From Peronospora farinosa (Eukaryota; Oomycota; Peronosporomycetes; Peronosporales; Peronosporaceae), in the NCBI GenBank assembly GCA_947646735.1, contig CANTFK010000210.1:62001-126000 (forward strand): a stretch of 64,000 nt of DNA, read 5' to 3'. A program made the position numbers and the translations under genes. How positions within the stretch are numbered: position 1 is the first letter of the stretch; each line of letters starts with the position of its first letter. Below, one piece after another: positions 54,861-64,000 of the stretch. The notes under the pieces were generated by a model. That model was given only the letters and a program-made list of their open reading frames with translations. It was not told the origin of the DNA and did no database searches.

Positions 54861-56516
54861 CTACGTAGTCAGTAATTCATGTACAAGCCCGACGGTGAGG
54901 TCGTCTTCGGACGAGTCGCCGGCCTCACACAAGTCATTGAGGCCAAGACGCCTGCCCTCGTCAAACCGGCGTAACAGAAACTGCTTGCGTTCCGAGTCGC
55001 TGCTGCGGCGGTCGGATATATCTCGTTCGTCCAAAATCTCGGTCTGTAAAATCTCCTCCAGTACGTCCTCAAGGGTCACGATGCCCAGTAGTGTGTGCAT
55101 ATCGTGACTCTACCCAAACAGCAAAGTAAAATCATCAGCTTTATCGTTGGTGAGCAAACAAACTACATGAACAGTAAACAGCTTTTTTCACACAAAACGT
55201 TCATCTGTCGTACCACGTTGGTTGTTTGTGGCTGCTTGACTAATACCAGACGCGCGCTTCCAGATTTAAATGCGTGCAGTAACGTGCTCAGTCTGCAATC
55301 AGGATCCACAGAGCGGATCGACCGACCGAAAATTTGAAAGAAGCTCGACAAAAGAGTATTTTCCTGATCAAAAGTAGGTCATATGAGCGTTTGTAAAAGG
55401 TGTAAATCTTGCGCAGCCACACACCTTCGGATCCACGAAGATAAAGTCTTTGACGTGGATAGTTCCGATGATGTCGTTAAGAGAAGCACCGTGAACGAGA
55501 ACACGAGAGAACCCACTTGCGAGGATGCTGTGAACGAGCACCCAGTCCAGCACGGCTGAAAATGGAGCCATAAAGACTTCGTCAGCTGGGGTCATGATAC
55601 TCCGCGCCGTCTTGCTACCAAAGGTCATGGCACCACGAATGATGCTGCTTTCATCCTTGTCGATCATCTGCTGTTTCTCATGATGATCAATAATCTCCAC
55701 CAGCTAGTGAGGAGCATGTATAGTACTGTTATTCCAGTATCTCGATGCAGTGTAAAATAACGCTCCACACCTGTGTCTTTGTAAAAACCGTGCCGATGTC
55801 TTCTCCCAGAGTCGCATCCAATGCCATACTCACGGGCTTTGCAAAAATGTAGAACAGAGCGATCAAGACGCGAACGACCGGGACAACCTTGCTACCGATC
55901 ACTGCAATAAGCGTAATTGCGACGCTATAATTAGTGCGAAAAGCAGCAGCGGGTTAAGCCAGAATGTTCTTACCTAACGCGTATTTGGAGCACAACGCTT
56001 GCGGAACGATTTCCCCAAATATTAGTATAAGTATTGTTGATGTAACAAACCCGAACAGACCTGCAAGAAGCATGACATAAGCCCTACAGATACCAGTCCC
56101 TCGTAATAGCTACACACTCTACCATTTGTGAGATCAGACGTAATGATGGACGTGAGCACATTCACTGCCACGTTGCCCAGCAGCAGCGTTGTGAGCAGTA
56201 GGTTGCCATTCCGGCGCAAGGGCAGCACTTTTTTGGCAGCGTCGCTGTTCATGCGCTCTTTTTCCGTCGCGTGCTCGTCCTCGCCAGCCGCCACGACGAT
56301 CTCTAATCCGATGAGGTCCAACGACATGAGACCGAGTCCCAGACCAGCGAACATGGCCGAGAGCGCCAGCAGTAGAGCTAAGGCGCCCACCTTCAGTGCG
56401 ATATCGCCACCGCTGAGCTCCATGCTTTTGTCGCCTTTCCCAAATCCTTTTTCATTCGACGCCACTACCTGCAATTGGCTTGCCGCTATAAAGACGATGC
56501 CATGCACCGGCTTCAT
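54861..56516 (-). CDS. CNNM/Mam3-type DUF21-CBS membrane protein, 6 exons
   Basis: I read exons 56123-56516, 55974-56060, 55771-55901, 55425-55703, 55214-55363 and 54861-55109, all in phase, giving 429 residues. The N-terminus (KPVHGIVFIAASQLQVVAS) may be a signal peptide. The DUF21 membrane domain follows (VGALALLLALSAMFAGLGLGLMSL, LLLTTLLLGNVAVNVLTSI, TSTILILIFGEIVPQALCSKYAL). Then come two CBS domains (ARSIMTPADEVFMAPFSA, GTIHVKDFIFVD; LGIVTLEDVLEEILQTEILDE). Such proteins take part in magnesium or other divalent-ion handling. There is no cyclic-nucleotide-like domain, so it resembles the shorter fungal/plant forms. The exon 5 donor (GTACGA at 55213) is the least certain boundary. Confidence 0.87.
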
Positions 56517-56977
56517 TGTTGCGTCTGAATGGCGACAACACTTTGATTATGAAAGGTCGCGAGCGTGTGGCGCTTGAGAATCTTCGGCAACGAGTCCTAG
56601 TAGACTCAAGTTTTCAAGGAACGGCCGTGCTGCTTGAGACGATAAGCTGTTTTGCTAAACCTTTCACGTCAAACTTGATTTTATACTGGAACCAAGTTGT
56701 TATTTGTAAAATCTGTTTTCGCCAAGTATTCCCTGAAGTAGTGATAGGGGCTCTAAGTTGCCGCAATTGTACGCAGTTTGTCGTACAAGAGCTCCTAGCG
56801 CTACTGCAAAATTTAAAGAAATATAGCATTATCTTTTTTCGCACCGACCATTTGCTTTTTTGGTGGTTCCTAACTCTGCAATTTCCAGTCTCGCTCGAAT
56901 GAAGGCTTTCTTGTCGTCCATTTTTTTCGGTCCATGCTTTCCTGTCCCCCTCAATCAGCGCGCTTTGCAGTGTGTGT
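56517..56977. other. Upstream region of the CNNM-type gene
   Basis: A 128-codon + ORF (56516-56902) overlaps the start of the CNNM gene and has no recognisable domain. It is more likely promoter/spacer. The host island ends at 56977. Confidence 0.5.
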
Positions 56978-57057
56978 TGTAACGGACTAAAAGTTACACG
57001 GTTCGTTACGTATCGAATACTTAACGGGGAGGTCTAAAAGGGTACGAGGAACCTTAG
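56978..57057 (+). repeat. G-family LTR, terminal 80 bp, cut at the right inversion breakpoint
   Basis: TGTAACGGACTAAAAG to CTTAG. It is inverted relative to 36845-37351 and completes it. Confidence 0.87.
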
Positions 57058-58012
57058 GTCTGCCATTCGTTATACCGACGCGATCCCACCGAGAAATATC
57101 CTGGGGACCGAGGTATCATATCAGCGACCATCCACCAACCTAATGGCGATCCATGACTTTAAATCACTTCTTCATCGCCGATATTAGTCAGTTGTAAGTA
57201 CTTGATCTGACCAGGTCCCGTAGTCACTGTGGGCACCCATTTCGGATCACGCCTCACCCAGATCTTGGCCTTAGGAGGATTAACTCCGATCTTCACTTCG
57301 GTCGATTAACCCACGGAAATCACCACGAATTGATCTGGAATTGTGATCGCTTGTATAGTAGCCCGATAAGGAGGTCTTCGTCCATTCAGAAGGATCCTGA
57401 CCTCTTCAGGTAAACAAAGCGTTCCATCGGCTAAATCCAAGCGTATCCCAGCCGGTACCATGAAATCCATACCCAAGATCGCGTCTTGACCTACTTGATC
57501 TCCAACCCAAGCATCAAAATAGTAGACTAATGATCCATTCAGCGTAATCTTGATTCTTGTACGACCATCCGTCATGTATGTGTTCTCACCAATCCCAACG
57601 CATTCTTGCCTTTGGCTCTCGTCAATGACACATCCTACCTTACGAGCAAAGGTGGTGTCGACGATCGAGACTTCGGCTCCAGAATCAAACAACATAATCG
57701 CCTTTTCATTGTTGATCTTGCCCGTTGCCTTGGCTTGCTTGAACCATTTTCCAGGGGTATGATATTTCCAATATCCTCGTGATTCACCTGGTGCTAAGTC
57801 GAGCTCCATTTTAGCAGGCGATCGGGCATATTCATCAACTCTTACGACACTTGATATTAAACGCAATTTTTTTGAATCCTCACATGTATTAATCGGGTCG
57901 ATCCAAGCGTTAACACCTTGATCAGTCGATCTTCTTTCCACAAATGCATAAATGCAGAGCCTAGAACGCTCGGCTCGTACCAGATTCCAACCTGGCGAGC
58001 GTCCTAGTTTAA
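57058..58012 (-). pseudogene. pol start of element E: protease and linker
   Basis: Protease core MLFDSGAEVSIVD, with MELDLAPGESRGYWKYH upstream as in elements A and C. A stop at 57306 and another near 57163 interrupt it. It is entered in the -1 frame from gag and ends at the inversion breakpoint; RT lies at 38000 onward. Confidence 0.85.
57960..58012 (-). promoter_or_regulatory. Putative -1 frameshift signal of element E
   Basis: ATG TTA AAC TAG with the same 12-bp stem and inner hairpin as in element A. gag and pol overlap here in the -1 relation. Confidence 0.6.
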
Positions 58013-61000
58013 CATTTCTTCTGCCTTCGGCGGAAGCATTCCAGCATGCTTGGTTGGAACATACCACTTGCGTATCATGTTGTAGAATTCTTCCATTCGA
58101 CACTTTCCACTCTTATGAACATCTCCGCAGGCGGAACAGGTGTAAAAACACTTATCCGAAGGGTTTCCCTTGCGACCACACTTCTGACACATTAGCCTCT
58201 TCCAACATCCACGGTCATCATGTTTCTTTGATCCACAATGGGTACAAGCCTTCTGATTCCCCATGCGATCTGGACTGCGATCTTGATCCAAATGGTCACA
58301 TCCAGCACGTTGATCATTGAATTTCTTCACGCGATCCGGTACTGTAGCCACACAAAGGTTGCGTCGATCTGTATCGGCGTCCGATCCACTAAGGTCCGAG
58401 TCTGAATCACGGCCACTGCCTTCGAGGCAAATCTCTCTCACGGCACGAGTTGGTTTAGAGGGTGCCGGAGTGAAGCCGACGTGGATCGCTGTCGAAATTT
58501 GCTTGAACCCATTGAACTCTGATACTGTCTTTCTTCCATGCATTGATATGTTCGCATAGTTTCTTCCATATAGTCGGCGTCTCTAAGGCGTAGCAACGTC
58601 AACTGCTTAGACAGATCGCGAGCATCAAGTGTACCAATGAAATGTTCCACATGTTCTCGGCGAATTGATGGTGATCCTTCCCGAATGGGAATTTTGGCTC
58701 GGATTGCGGCTACATTCAGCCGATACAAATATTCCAATGGAGTTTCATCAGATCGCTTCTTCGCATGGTAATATTGTCTCCCGACAGACATGCCATATCC
58801 ACAATACTGAATCATTAAGGTTTCCAGCAACGACTTCCATGAATTCCGAGTGGATCGACTAAGCTGGCTGAACCAATCTCGCGCCGGCCCCGTGAGTAAA
58901 TCACCAAATACTAGACATTTTTCATCATCCGGGGCTTGATCGCGTAAGAAAGCAGACTTGGCCTGATTAACCCAGCTTCTCGCTCGATCTTCATCCTTTC
59001 CCGTCCTGTAAATTCCTTCAGATCTGCGATCGCAGACATTCGAATTCATTGAGTGACCAGTCCACCATCAGGTACAGTGCCCGTGTGGTGGAGTGGATTC
59101 TCAAACAACGTAGGAGAACCACAAACACACACATAGCCGGACTTCCGACTTAAGGAGGGGGTACCCCGATACCTTGTCGCGTCAAACTTGGGTCTCACCT
59201 TGTTTACGCGTCGGCTTGGCTGGTCTTGCTCCTCGTTAGACGCAGAAGACTTATAGACTTGGTCTTTGTATGGAGGGACTTGGGTGCCCACGAGTGGATA
59301 TACTTCGCTCGGGCTCGGAGTTTCTTGGGCTCAATCGACTGTGTCGAGAGCAATTCACCTGGTTCCATGTACCCCTTTCGGTGTCTAACTATTTCTTGGT
59401 CCTTGGAACCCCTTTCTCTTGTTCCCCGTAGGGAAACCACTTCCTGTAGCGGGTGTTGGGTGTCTTGACACTTACTTAAAACCTCAGGACAACTATCCTG
59501 AGGTTCATCTTGCGTAGCTTGAGCCGTCTAGCACCTGCTGACGTCGGGGGGCCAAAGGGTATCCCGCCCGAAAGAGGTGAGGTGACGTAGAAGCTAGGTA
59601 GGGGCGCTTAGAGCTGCCACGTGTAAAGCAAATTTGAGTAAGTGTATTTTATCTTATTCTTTGTATGCTTTTTCTTGCTTAACCCTAACCCTTCGCTCTA
59701 GATACTGCCACGTGTCGATTCTTGGAGGAAGAACTGGCTCCTTGGTATCTGTACTTTCTGTAACCTTCGGGGTTTCGTGTACCATTTTCGCGTCATTGGT
59801 CCCTGGGTCCTGGTACCCTGGACCCTGGGATCTGGACCCTAGGCCTTGGGCCCTGGGCCCTGGTACCCTGAACCTTGGGCCCTGGATCTTATACCCTGTA
59901 CCGTGGACATTGTACCCTGTACCTGGGCCCTAGGGACTGTACTGTCTCTGCACTTCTGGGTCCTTATATTTCTAATAAGGCTGGGCCTTGGTGTGAGGTT
60001 GTGAATATGCGAGGCCGTGTTGTGGTAACTCCCTCGGGAAAGTGACCGGAAATTCTCTTGCCCCCTGTTCCTATTTTCTTTATGCTCTAATTTCCTTGGT
60101 ATTTCTTCAATCTGCACTCGCCATTTGTGGCCGTATTAGATCCTCCAGCCCCGAATCATCTGGATCGTAATTATGGGATCGCGATTGACGCGATCCGGCC
60201 GATTCCATGTCCATATCCGAGATACAGACTTTTGGGGTATTTGTGGGAATCGCGGATCGACTTGCGATCAGGCAATCTTGATCCTGTTCATAATTTCTCA
60301 TAGTAGCTTGTAAGTAGGACTGCAGCTGGCCTGATCCAGCAACATTCATGTCTTCAGCTGCGGGTGTCGTTGTCGATCGTACTTCGGCCTTGGTCGGTAC
60401 AAATCGTTCTTGAATGTATGCTGCACCAGTCGGTACAAGTCGTTCTTGAATGTATGCTGCACCAGTCGGTCCAAGTGACATCCGCTGAATATTAATCTAG
60501 TCATTCGACTCCCCTTCAGATTCCGCTGACCTATATTGTGACGATCCAGTATGATATCCTTTTGGGATATCTACGATCGGTTGGATCGCCTGATCCACTG
60601 GATCGCACTCTCCAGTAAGCGGAACTAGCTTTGAAAAAAGCGATCGACCTTCCTGGATCACTCGATCATGATCGCATTCCAACAGCACCTGCGCGTCAAA
60701 AGCTCCAGCGGTGAATCCAGCGTTTTGTAGCAACTCCATAAACCGACGGATCGCTTCCAACTAGTTCGGTGTCGAAATAAGAGCTGAAATTGGTCCTCGC
60801 AGCGATCCAATCAACTTCGGTTATAAGATCTTTAGAACGGGATCGCTTGACAACAGATCTTTAAGCGCCTTCCAATGAAAACACCATTCCAGCTGATCCA
60901 GTTGCCACCCTTCCTTCTTATCATCCTCCTGCGCTGGCTTCATGTCGGTATCATCACGATCCGATTCAGGCGCCTTCATCTTCACTCGAGATGGCTTCGA

Positions 61001-61360
61001 ATTCTTCTTCTTCTTTGAATTCGGTGTGGTTTTGGATACATTTCCCTCGGTTTTAACCGAAGAATTTTGTTTCAGCGGATCGCGTTTTGCAACGTGATCC
61101 GCAGGGGTCCTCGAAAGGACCTGGGAAGGGGGTAGAGGTTGTTCTTCCAGATCAATTTCTTGATCTTACTCTTTGGTTTTCTTTTCATCTGCGCCCCTCC
61201 CAAAACGCTGATGATCCGGGGATCTTTTTTCTTCACACGTCTGCGGTGATCCCTTTGCCGCTGACGCTTCAATCCCAAGTTCAATTTTAACCTTTACATC
61301 ATCTCTCAGGGACTCACGGTGAAATCCCGAGTCACCAGAAGATCCGGCCAAGCGCACCAT
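58004..61360 (-). pseudogene. gag of element E, broken and split by a solo LTR
   Basis: The ATG at 61360 adjoins the LTR (MVRLAGSSGDSGFHRES). Stops occur after DEKKTKE near 61166, near 60827, 60761, 60495 and 59046, plus the LTR insertion at 59084-60116. The Gag core (RARSWVNQAKSAFLRDQ, GPARDWFSQLSRSTR) and two CCHC knuckles (CTHCGSKKHDDRGC, CQKCGRKGNPSDKC) are recognisable. In the second knuckle the His is replaced by Asn. Confidence 0.87.
59084..60116 (-). mobile_element. Solo LTR in element E gag
   Basis: TGTGGTGGAGTGG to CAATCTGCA. The flanks CCCG (59080-59083) and CTCG (60117-60120) are a 4-bp duplication with one change; removing the LTR rejoins gag in frame. It resembles the C LTR but its internal array is CCCTGG-rich (59810-59935). 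Confidence 0.82.
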
Positions 61361-62564
61361 TGTGATGGAGTGGGATTTGCAAAATTGCTGATGCGTTTCC
61401 AACTCTCCACTGGCGCCCGGACGACCGAATAACGGAGGGGGTACCCCGATTCCGTGTGTATAGCCTTCCTCACCTTATGTACCCGTCGATAGGGCGGGTT
61501 GCTCTCTTCTCGGTAGACTTGAGCCGATGTTGAACTTGATTGTGTTAGGGATAGGTGGGGGGCGATCGAGTGGAATTCCTCACACGATCGCAGTTGTTCT
61601 TGGGGTGCTCTATTTGAGTCGCCCTGATCTCTTTTGAGATCGCCTTGTCCAAAAATGTAGATACTTGATCCACTTGATATACTTGATCTTCTGACCACTT
61701 GAGCCGTCTCGCGATCTTGTACCTTGTTCTTTTCTTGTTGTGCTGCGCCCAATCGCAGGGGGGGGTTGTTTGTTGAAAATCCTTGAAATCCCTGGCCAAA
61801 TAATCCAGGGATATGACTTGCGTAGTATGTAGACTTCCTTGAGACGTCGGGAGGCCAAAGAATCCAGCCCGGAAGAGAAGTCGACACGTGTACTTAGAAG
61901 CAAATTGAACTCTGTTAATGTTAACCAATCAAATACCAAAACCTATGATCTTGACTATCTGTAGCTCAGGATCTATTGCCACGTATCGCCCTTTCGGAGA
62001 AATCAGATCTTGTAATGTGGTCCACTCCAATATCGCCGCGATCTGGATCGCTACCTCGCTCGGATCTAATACCATTTTAGTATCAGATCGCGGTACTAAT
62101 AATTAGTATCGGATCGCGGTACTAATAATAAATATCAGATCGCGATACTAATAATTAGCATCGGATCTCGGTCCGCCGGATCACGACTTGTCCTCTTCAC
62201 CGCTTCTCAGGTCATGTGAGATGGTCCATCTATGTGACATGTCATGCCAACCATTCCAGTCCTCCATAGCGACGTGATCCACACCAGACCGTCTTCCACA
62301 TACTTGGATGTACCCATCCTCCTTCTTAGCGATCGCGTTCACGCGGATCGCCATCGGAAATAATGGAGATCGCAATAGCGTAGTTTCTAGGCCATATTTG
62401 ACCCCACATAGAACTGCAAACTACACCATTCACTGTTTTCCATCCCATTTGACGTCATCTCGAAACCTTTCTGCGAGATCGCGACTCATCAATATTGGCC
62501 ATTTCGGACTAAACCGAAAATATGTGATCACACTTTGCGAAATTCACTCCTTCACTTCGCCACA
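61361..62564 (-). repeat. 5' LTR of element E
   Basis: 1204 bp, on the minus strand TGTGGCGAAG to CTCCATCACA. Partner of 44926-46237. Confidence 0.92.
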
Positions 62565-62817
62565 ACAATCAGAGCTTCGTATGATGAAGTGGCAGCTTGC
62601 ACGACTCTAACAACGTGTGAAGGCTTCTTATTGACCAGACAGTGCGATGAGGGAAGCTTCCGACTCGTGTTTGTGAGGATCATATGAACGAAAACAGGAA
62701 GCATGTAGTTGTGCGATGCATTCGTGAGACTGTTGGGCCGACGCACGTTTGCGTGCGGTATGTAGTTGTAGGTTACGATATGTGATTTGGTCGGCATGAT
62801 CGGTTGAGAGAAGGCGC

Positions 62818-62889
62818 TCCCAAATAGTCTAGGCGGTTAGGATACGTGGCTTTCACCCACGCGACCCGGGTTCGAGTCCCGGTTTGGGA
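62818..62889 (+). tRNA. tRNA-Glu (anticodon UUC), copy 1
   Basis: 72 nt. Acceptor TCCCAAA/TTTGGGA, anticodon stem CGTGG/CCACG with loop CTTTCAC, T arm CCGGG-TTCGAGT-CCCGG containing the B box GGTTCGAGTCC. T runs follow as Pol III terminators. Confidence 0.97.
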
Positions 62890-63209
62890 ATTTTGCTTTT
62901 TCGCTTTTTCTGCCGCCGACACGCCGTATGGTGTGGCGACAGGGATGCTGGTACGCGACAATCAGAGCTTCGTATGATGAATTGGCAGCTTGCACGACTC
63001 TAACAACGTGTGAAGGCTTCTTATTGACCAGACAGTGCGATGAGGGAAGCTTCCGACTCGTGTTTGTGAAGATCATTTGAGCAAAAACACGAAGCATGTA
63101 GTTGTGCGATGCATTCGTGAGGCTGTTGGGCCGACGCACGTTTCGTGCGGTACGTGGTTGTAGGTTACGATATGTGATTTGGTCGGCATGATCGGTTGAG
63201 AGAAGACGC

Positions 63210-63281
63210 TCCCAAATAGTCTAGGCGGTTAGGATACGTGGCTTTCACCCACGCGACCCGGGTTCGAGTCCCGGTTTGGGA
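63210..63281 (+). tRNA. tRNA-Glu (anticodon UUC), copy 2
   Basis: Identical to copy 1 and 392 bp downstream, with the same T-run terminators. Confidence 0.97.
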
Positions 63282-63602
63282 ATTTTGCTTTTTCGCTTTT
63301 TCTGCCGCCGACACGCCGTATGGTGTGGCGACAGGGATGCTGGTACGCGACAATCAGAGCTTCGTATGATGAATTGGCAGCTTGCACGACTCTAACAACG
63401 TGTGAAGGCTTCTTATTGACCAGACAGTGCGATGAGGGAAGCTTCCGACTCGTGTTTGTGAGGATCATATGAACGAAAACAGGAAGCATGTAGTTGTGCG
63501 ATGCATTCGTGAGACTGTTGGGCCGACGCACGTTTGCGTGCGGTATGTAGTTGTAGGTTACGATATGTGATTTGGTCGGCATGATCGGTTGAGAGAAGAC
63601 GC

Positions 63603-63674
63603 TCCCAAATAGTCTAGGCGGTTAGGATACGTGGCTTTCACCCACGCGACCCGGGTTCGAGTCCCGGTTTGGGA
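63603..63674 (+). tRNA. tRNA-Glu (anticodon UUC), copy 3
   Basis: Identical to copies 1 and 2 and 393 bp downstream of copy 2. Confidence 0.97.
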
Positions 63675-63995
63675 ATTTTGCTTTTCCGCTTTTTCTGCCG
63701 CCGACACGCCGTATGGTGTGACGACAGGGATGCTGGTACGCGACAATCAGAGCTTCGTATAATAAATTAAGATCTTGCACGACTCTAACAACGTGTGAAG
63801 GCTTCTTATTGACCAGACAGTGCGATGAGGGAAGCTTCCGACTCGTGTTTGTGAGGATCATATGAACGAAAACAGGAAGCATGTAGTTGTACGATGCATT
63901 CGTGAGACTGTTGGGACGACGCACGTTTGCGTGCGGCACGTGGTTGTAGGTTACGATATGTGATTTGGTCGGCATGATCGGTTGAGAGAAGACGC

Positions 63996-64000
63996 TCCCA
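63996..64000 (+). tRNA. tRNA-Glu, copy 4, first bases only
   Basis: TCCCA at the expected 393-bp spacing, after the same upstream sequence. The rest is off-window. Confidence 0.75.

Larger units (their letters stand above)
37352..57057. other. Inferred 19.7-kb inversion
   Basis: The left breakpoint joins a G LTR (ending GGCAGGT) to E pol (starting ATTAGCG). The right breakpoint joins, on the minus strand, E pol (ending GGCAGAC) to the rest of the G LTR (CTAAGG). Inverting the segment back restores both an uninterrupted G LTR like 48940-49526 and an uninterrupted E element like element A, with the TTGT target duplication inside a tRNA repeat. Four host genes lie inside. Confidence 0.85.
57058..62564 (-). 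mobile_element. Element E, 5' half (5' LTR, gag, protease)
   Basis: Runs leftward from the 5' LTR at 61361-62564 through gag and protease to GGCAGAC (YNEWQT), where the G LTR follows. It is interrupted by a solo LTR at 59084-60116. The right flank is ACAATC of the tRNA repeat, giving the TTGT duplication together with 46238-46241. Confidence 0.88.
62565..64000 (+). repeat. Tandem array of about 393-bp units with tRNA-Glu
   Basis: Three whole tRNA-bearing units and the start of a fourth, spaced 392-393 bp and nearly identical throughout, including spacers. The array runs off the window. The left edge is the E insertion. Confidence 0.95.

Noticed and set aside
56516..56902. 128-codon + ORF upstream of the CNNM-type gene
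   Set aside because: Overlaps the CNNM start, has no domain and no good splice signals; likely spacer.
62837..63975. Repeated minus-strand ORFs ending in FPNRDSNPGRVGESHVS
   Set aside because: These are antisense translations of the tRNA-Glu gene and its spacer, a well-known false protein. The tRNA explains the conservation.

Overview
The window is nuclear DNA of an oomycete, most likely a Phytophthora or downy mildew relative (Peronosporales). The grounds are compact host genes with short GT-AG introns, the mix of host genes (FYVE protein, eS30, NAT10/Kre33, CNNM-type transporter), and Ty3/Gypsy elements with chromodomain integrases and a second RNase H. The species is inferred, not proven.

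Layout. 1-6858 is host DNA: the end of a FYVE-finger gene (+), a gene for ribosomal protein eS30 with a short ubiquitin-like leader (-), and a five-exon gene for a small mitochondrial lipoyl-domain-like protein (+). 6859-36818 is one old Ty3/Gypsy element (family D, +) that has taken four later insertions: a solo LTR at 7988-9221, a solo LTR at 11385-12421, full-length element A at 12764-23953 (-), and full-length element C at 24442-36630 (+). The C insertion lies inside D's 3' LTR. All four have visible 4-bp target duplications (TAGA, TTGC, TGGT, TTAA). D itself is marked by matching 5' and 3' LTRs and a polypurine tract.

36845-62564 holds a third full-size family, E, cut in two. Its 3' half (37352-46237) lies on + and its 5' half (57058-62564) on -. 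Between them are a tRNA-Glu repeat unit, remains of Gypsy family G, and a host island of four genes: ADP-ribosylglycohydrolase-like (-), a small membrane protein (+), NAT10/Kre33 RNA cytidine acetyltransferase (-), and a CNNM/DUF21-CBS protein (-). Re-inverting 37352-57057 rejoins both the E element (with a TTGT target duplication) and a G-family LTR. I read this as a 19.7-kb inversion. 62565-64000 is a tandem array of about 393-bp units, each with one tRNA-Glu(UUC), into which E had inserted.

The A, C and E elements share a plan. The gag ATG abuts the LTR and overlaps the primer binding site. gag and pol overlap in the -1 frame at a strongly conserved stem-loop. Pol runs protease, RT, RNase H, a second RNase H, integrase, chromodomain. 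In C and E a long antisense gene lies between the chromodomain and the 3' LTR, convergent with pol, with a conserved C-terminal domain I do not recognise. D has a different antisense ORF in the same place, and A has none. All copies carry frameshifts or stops, so none looks autonomous now.
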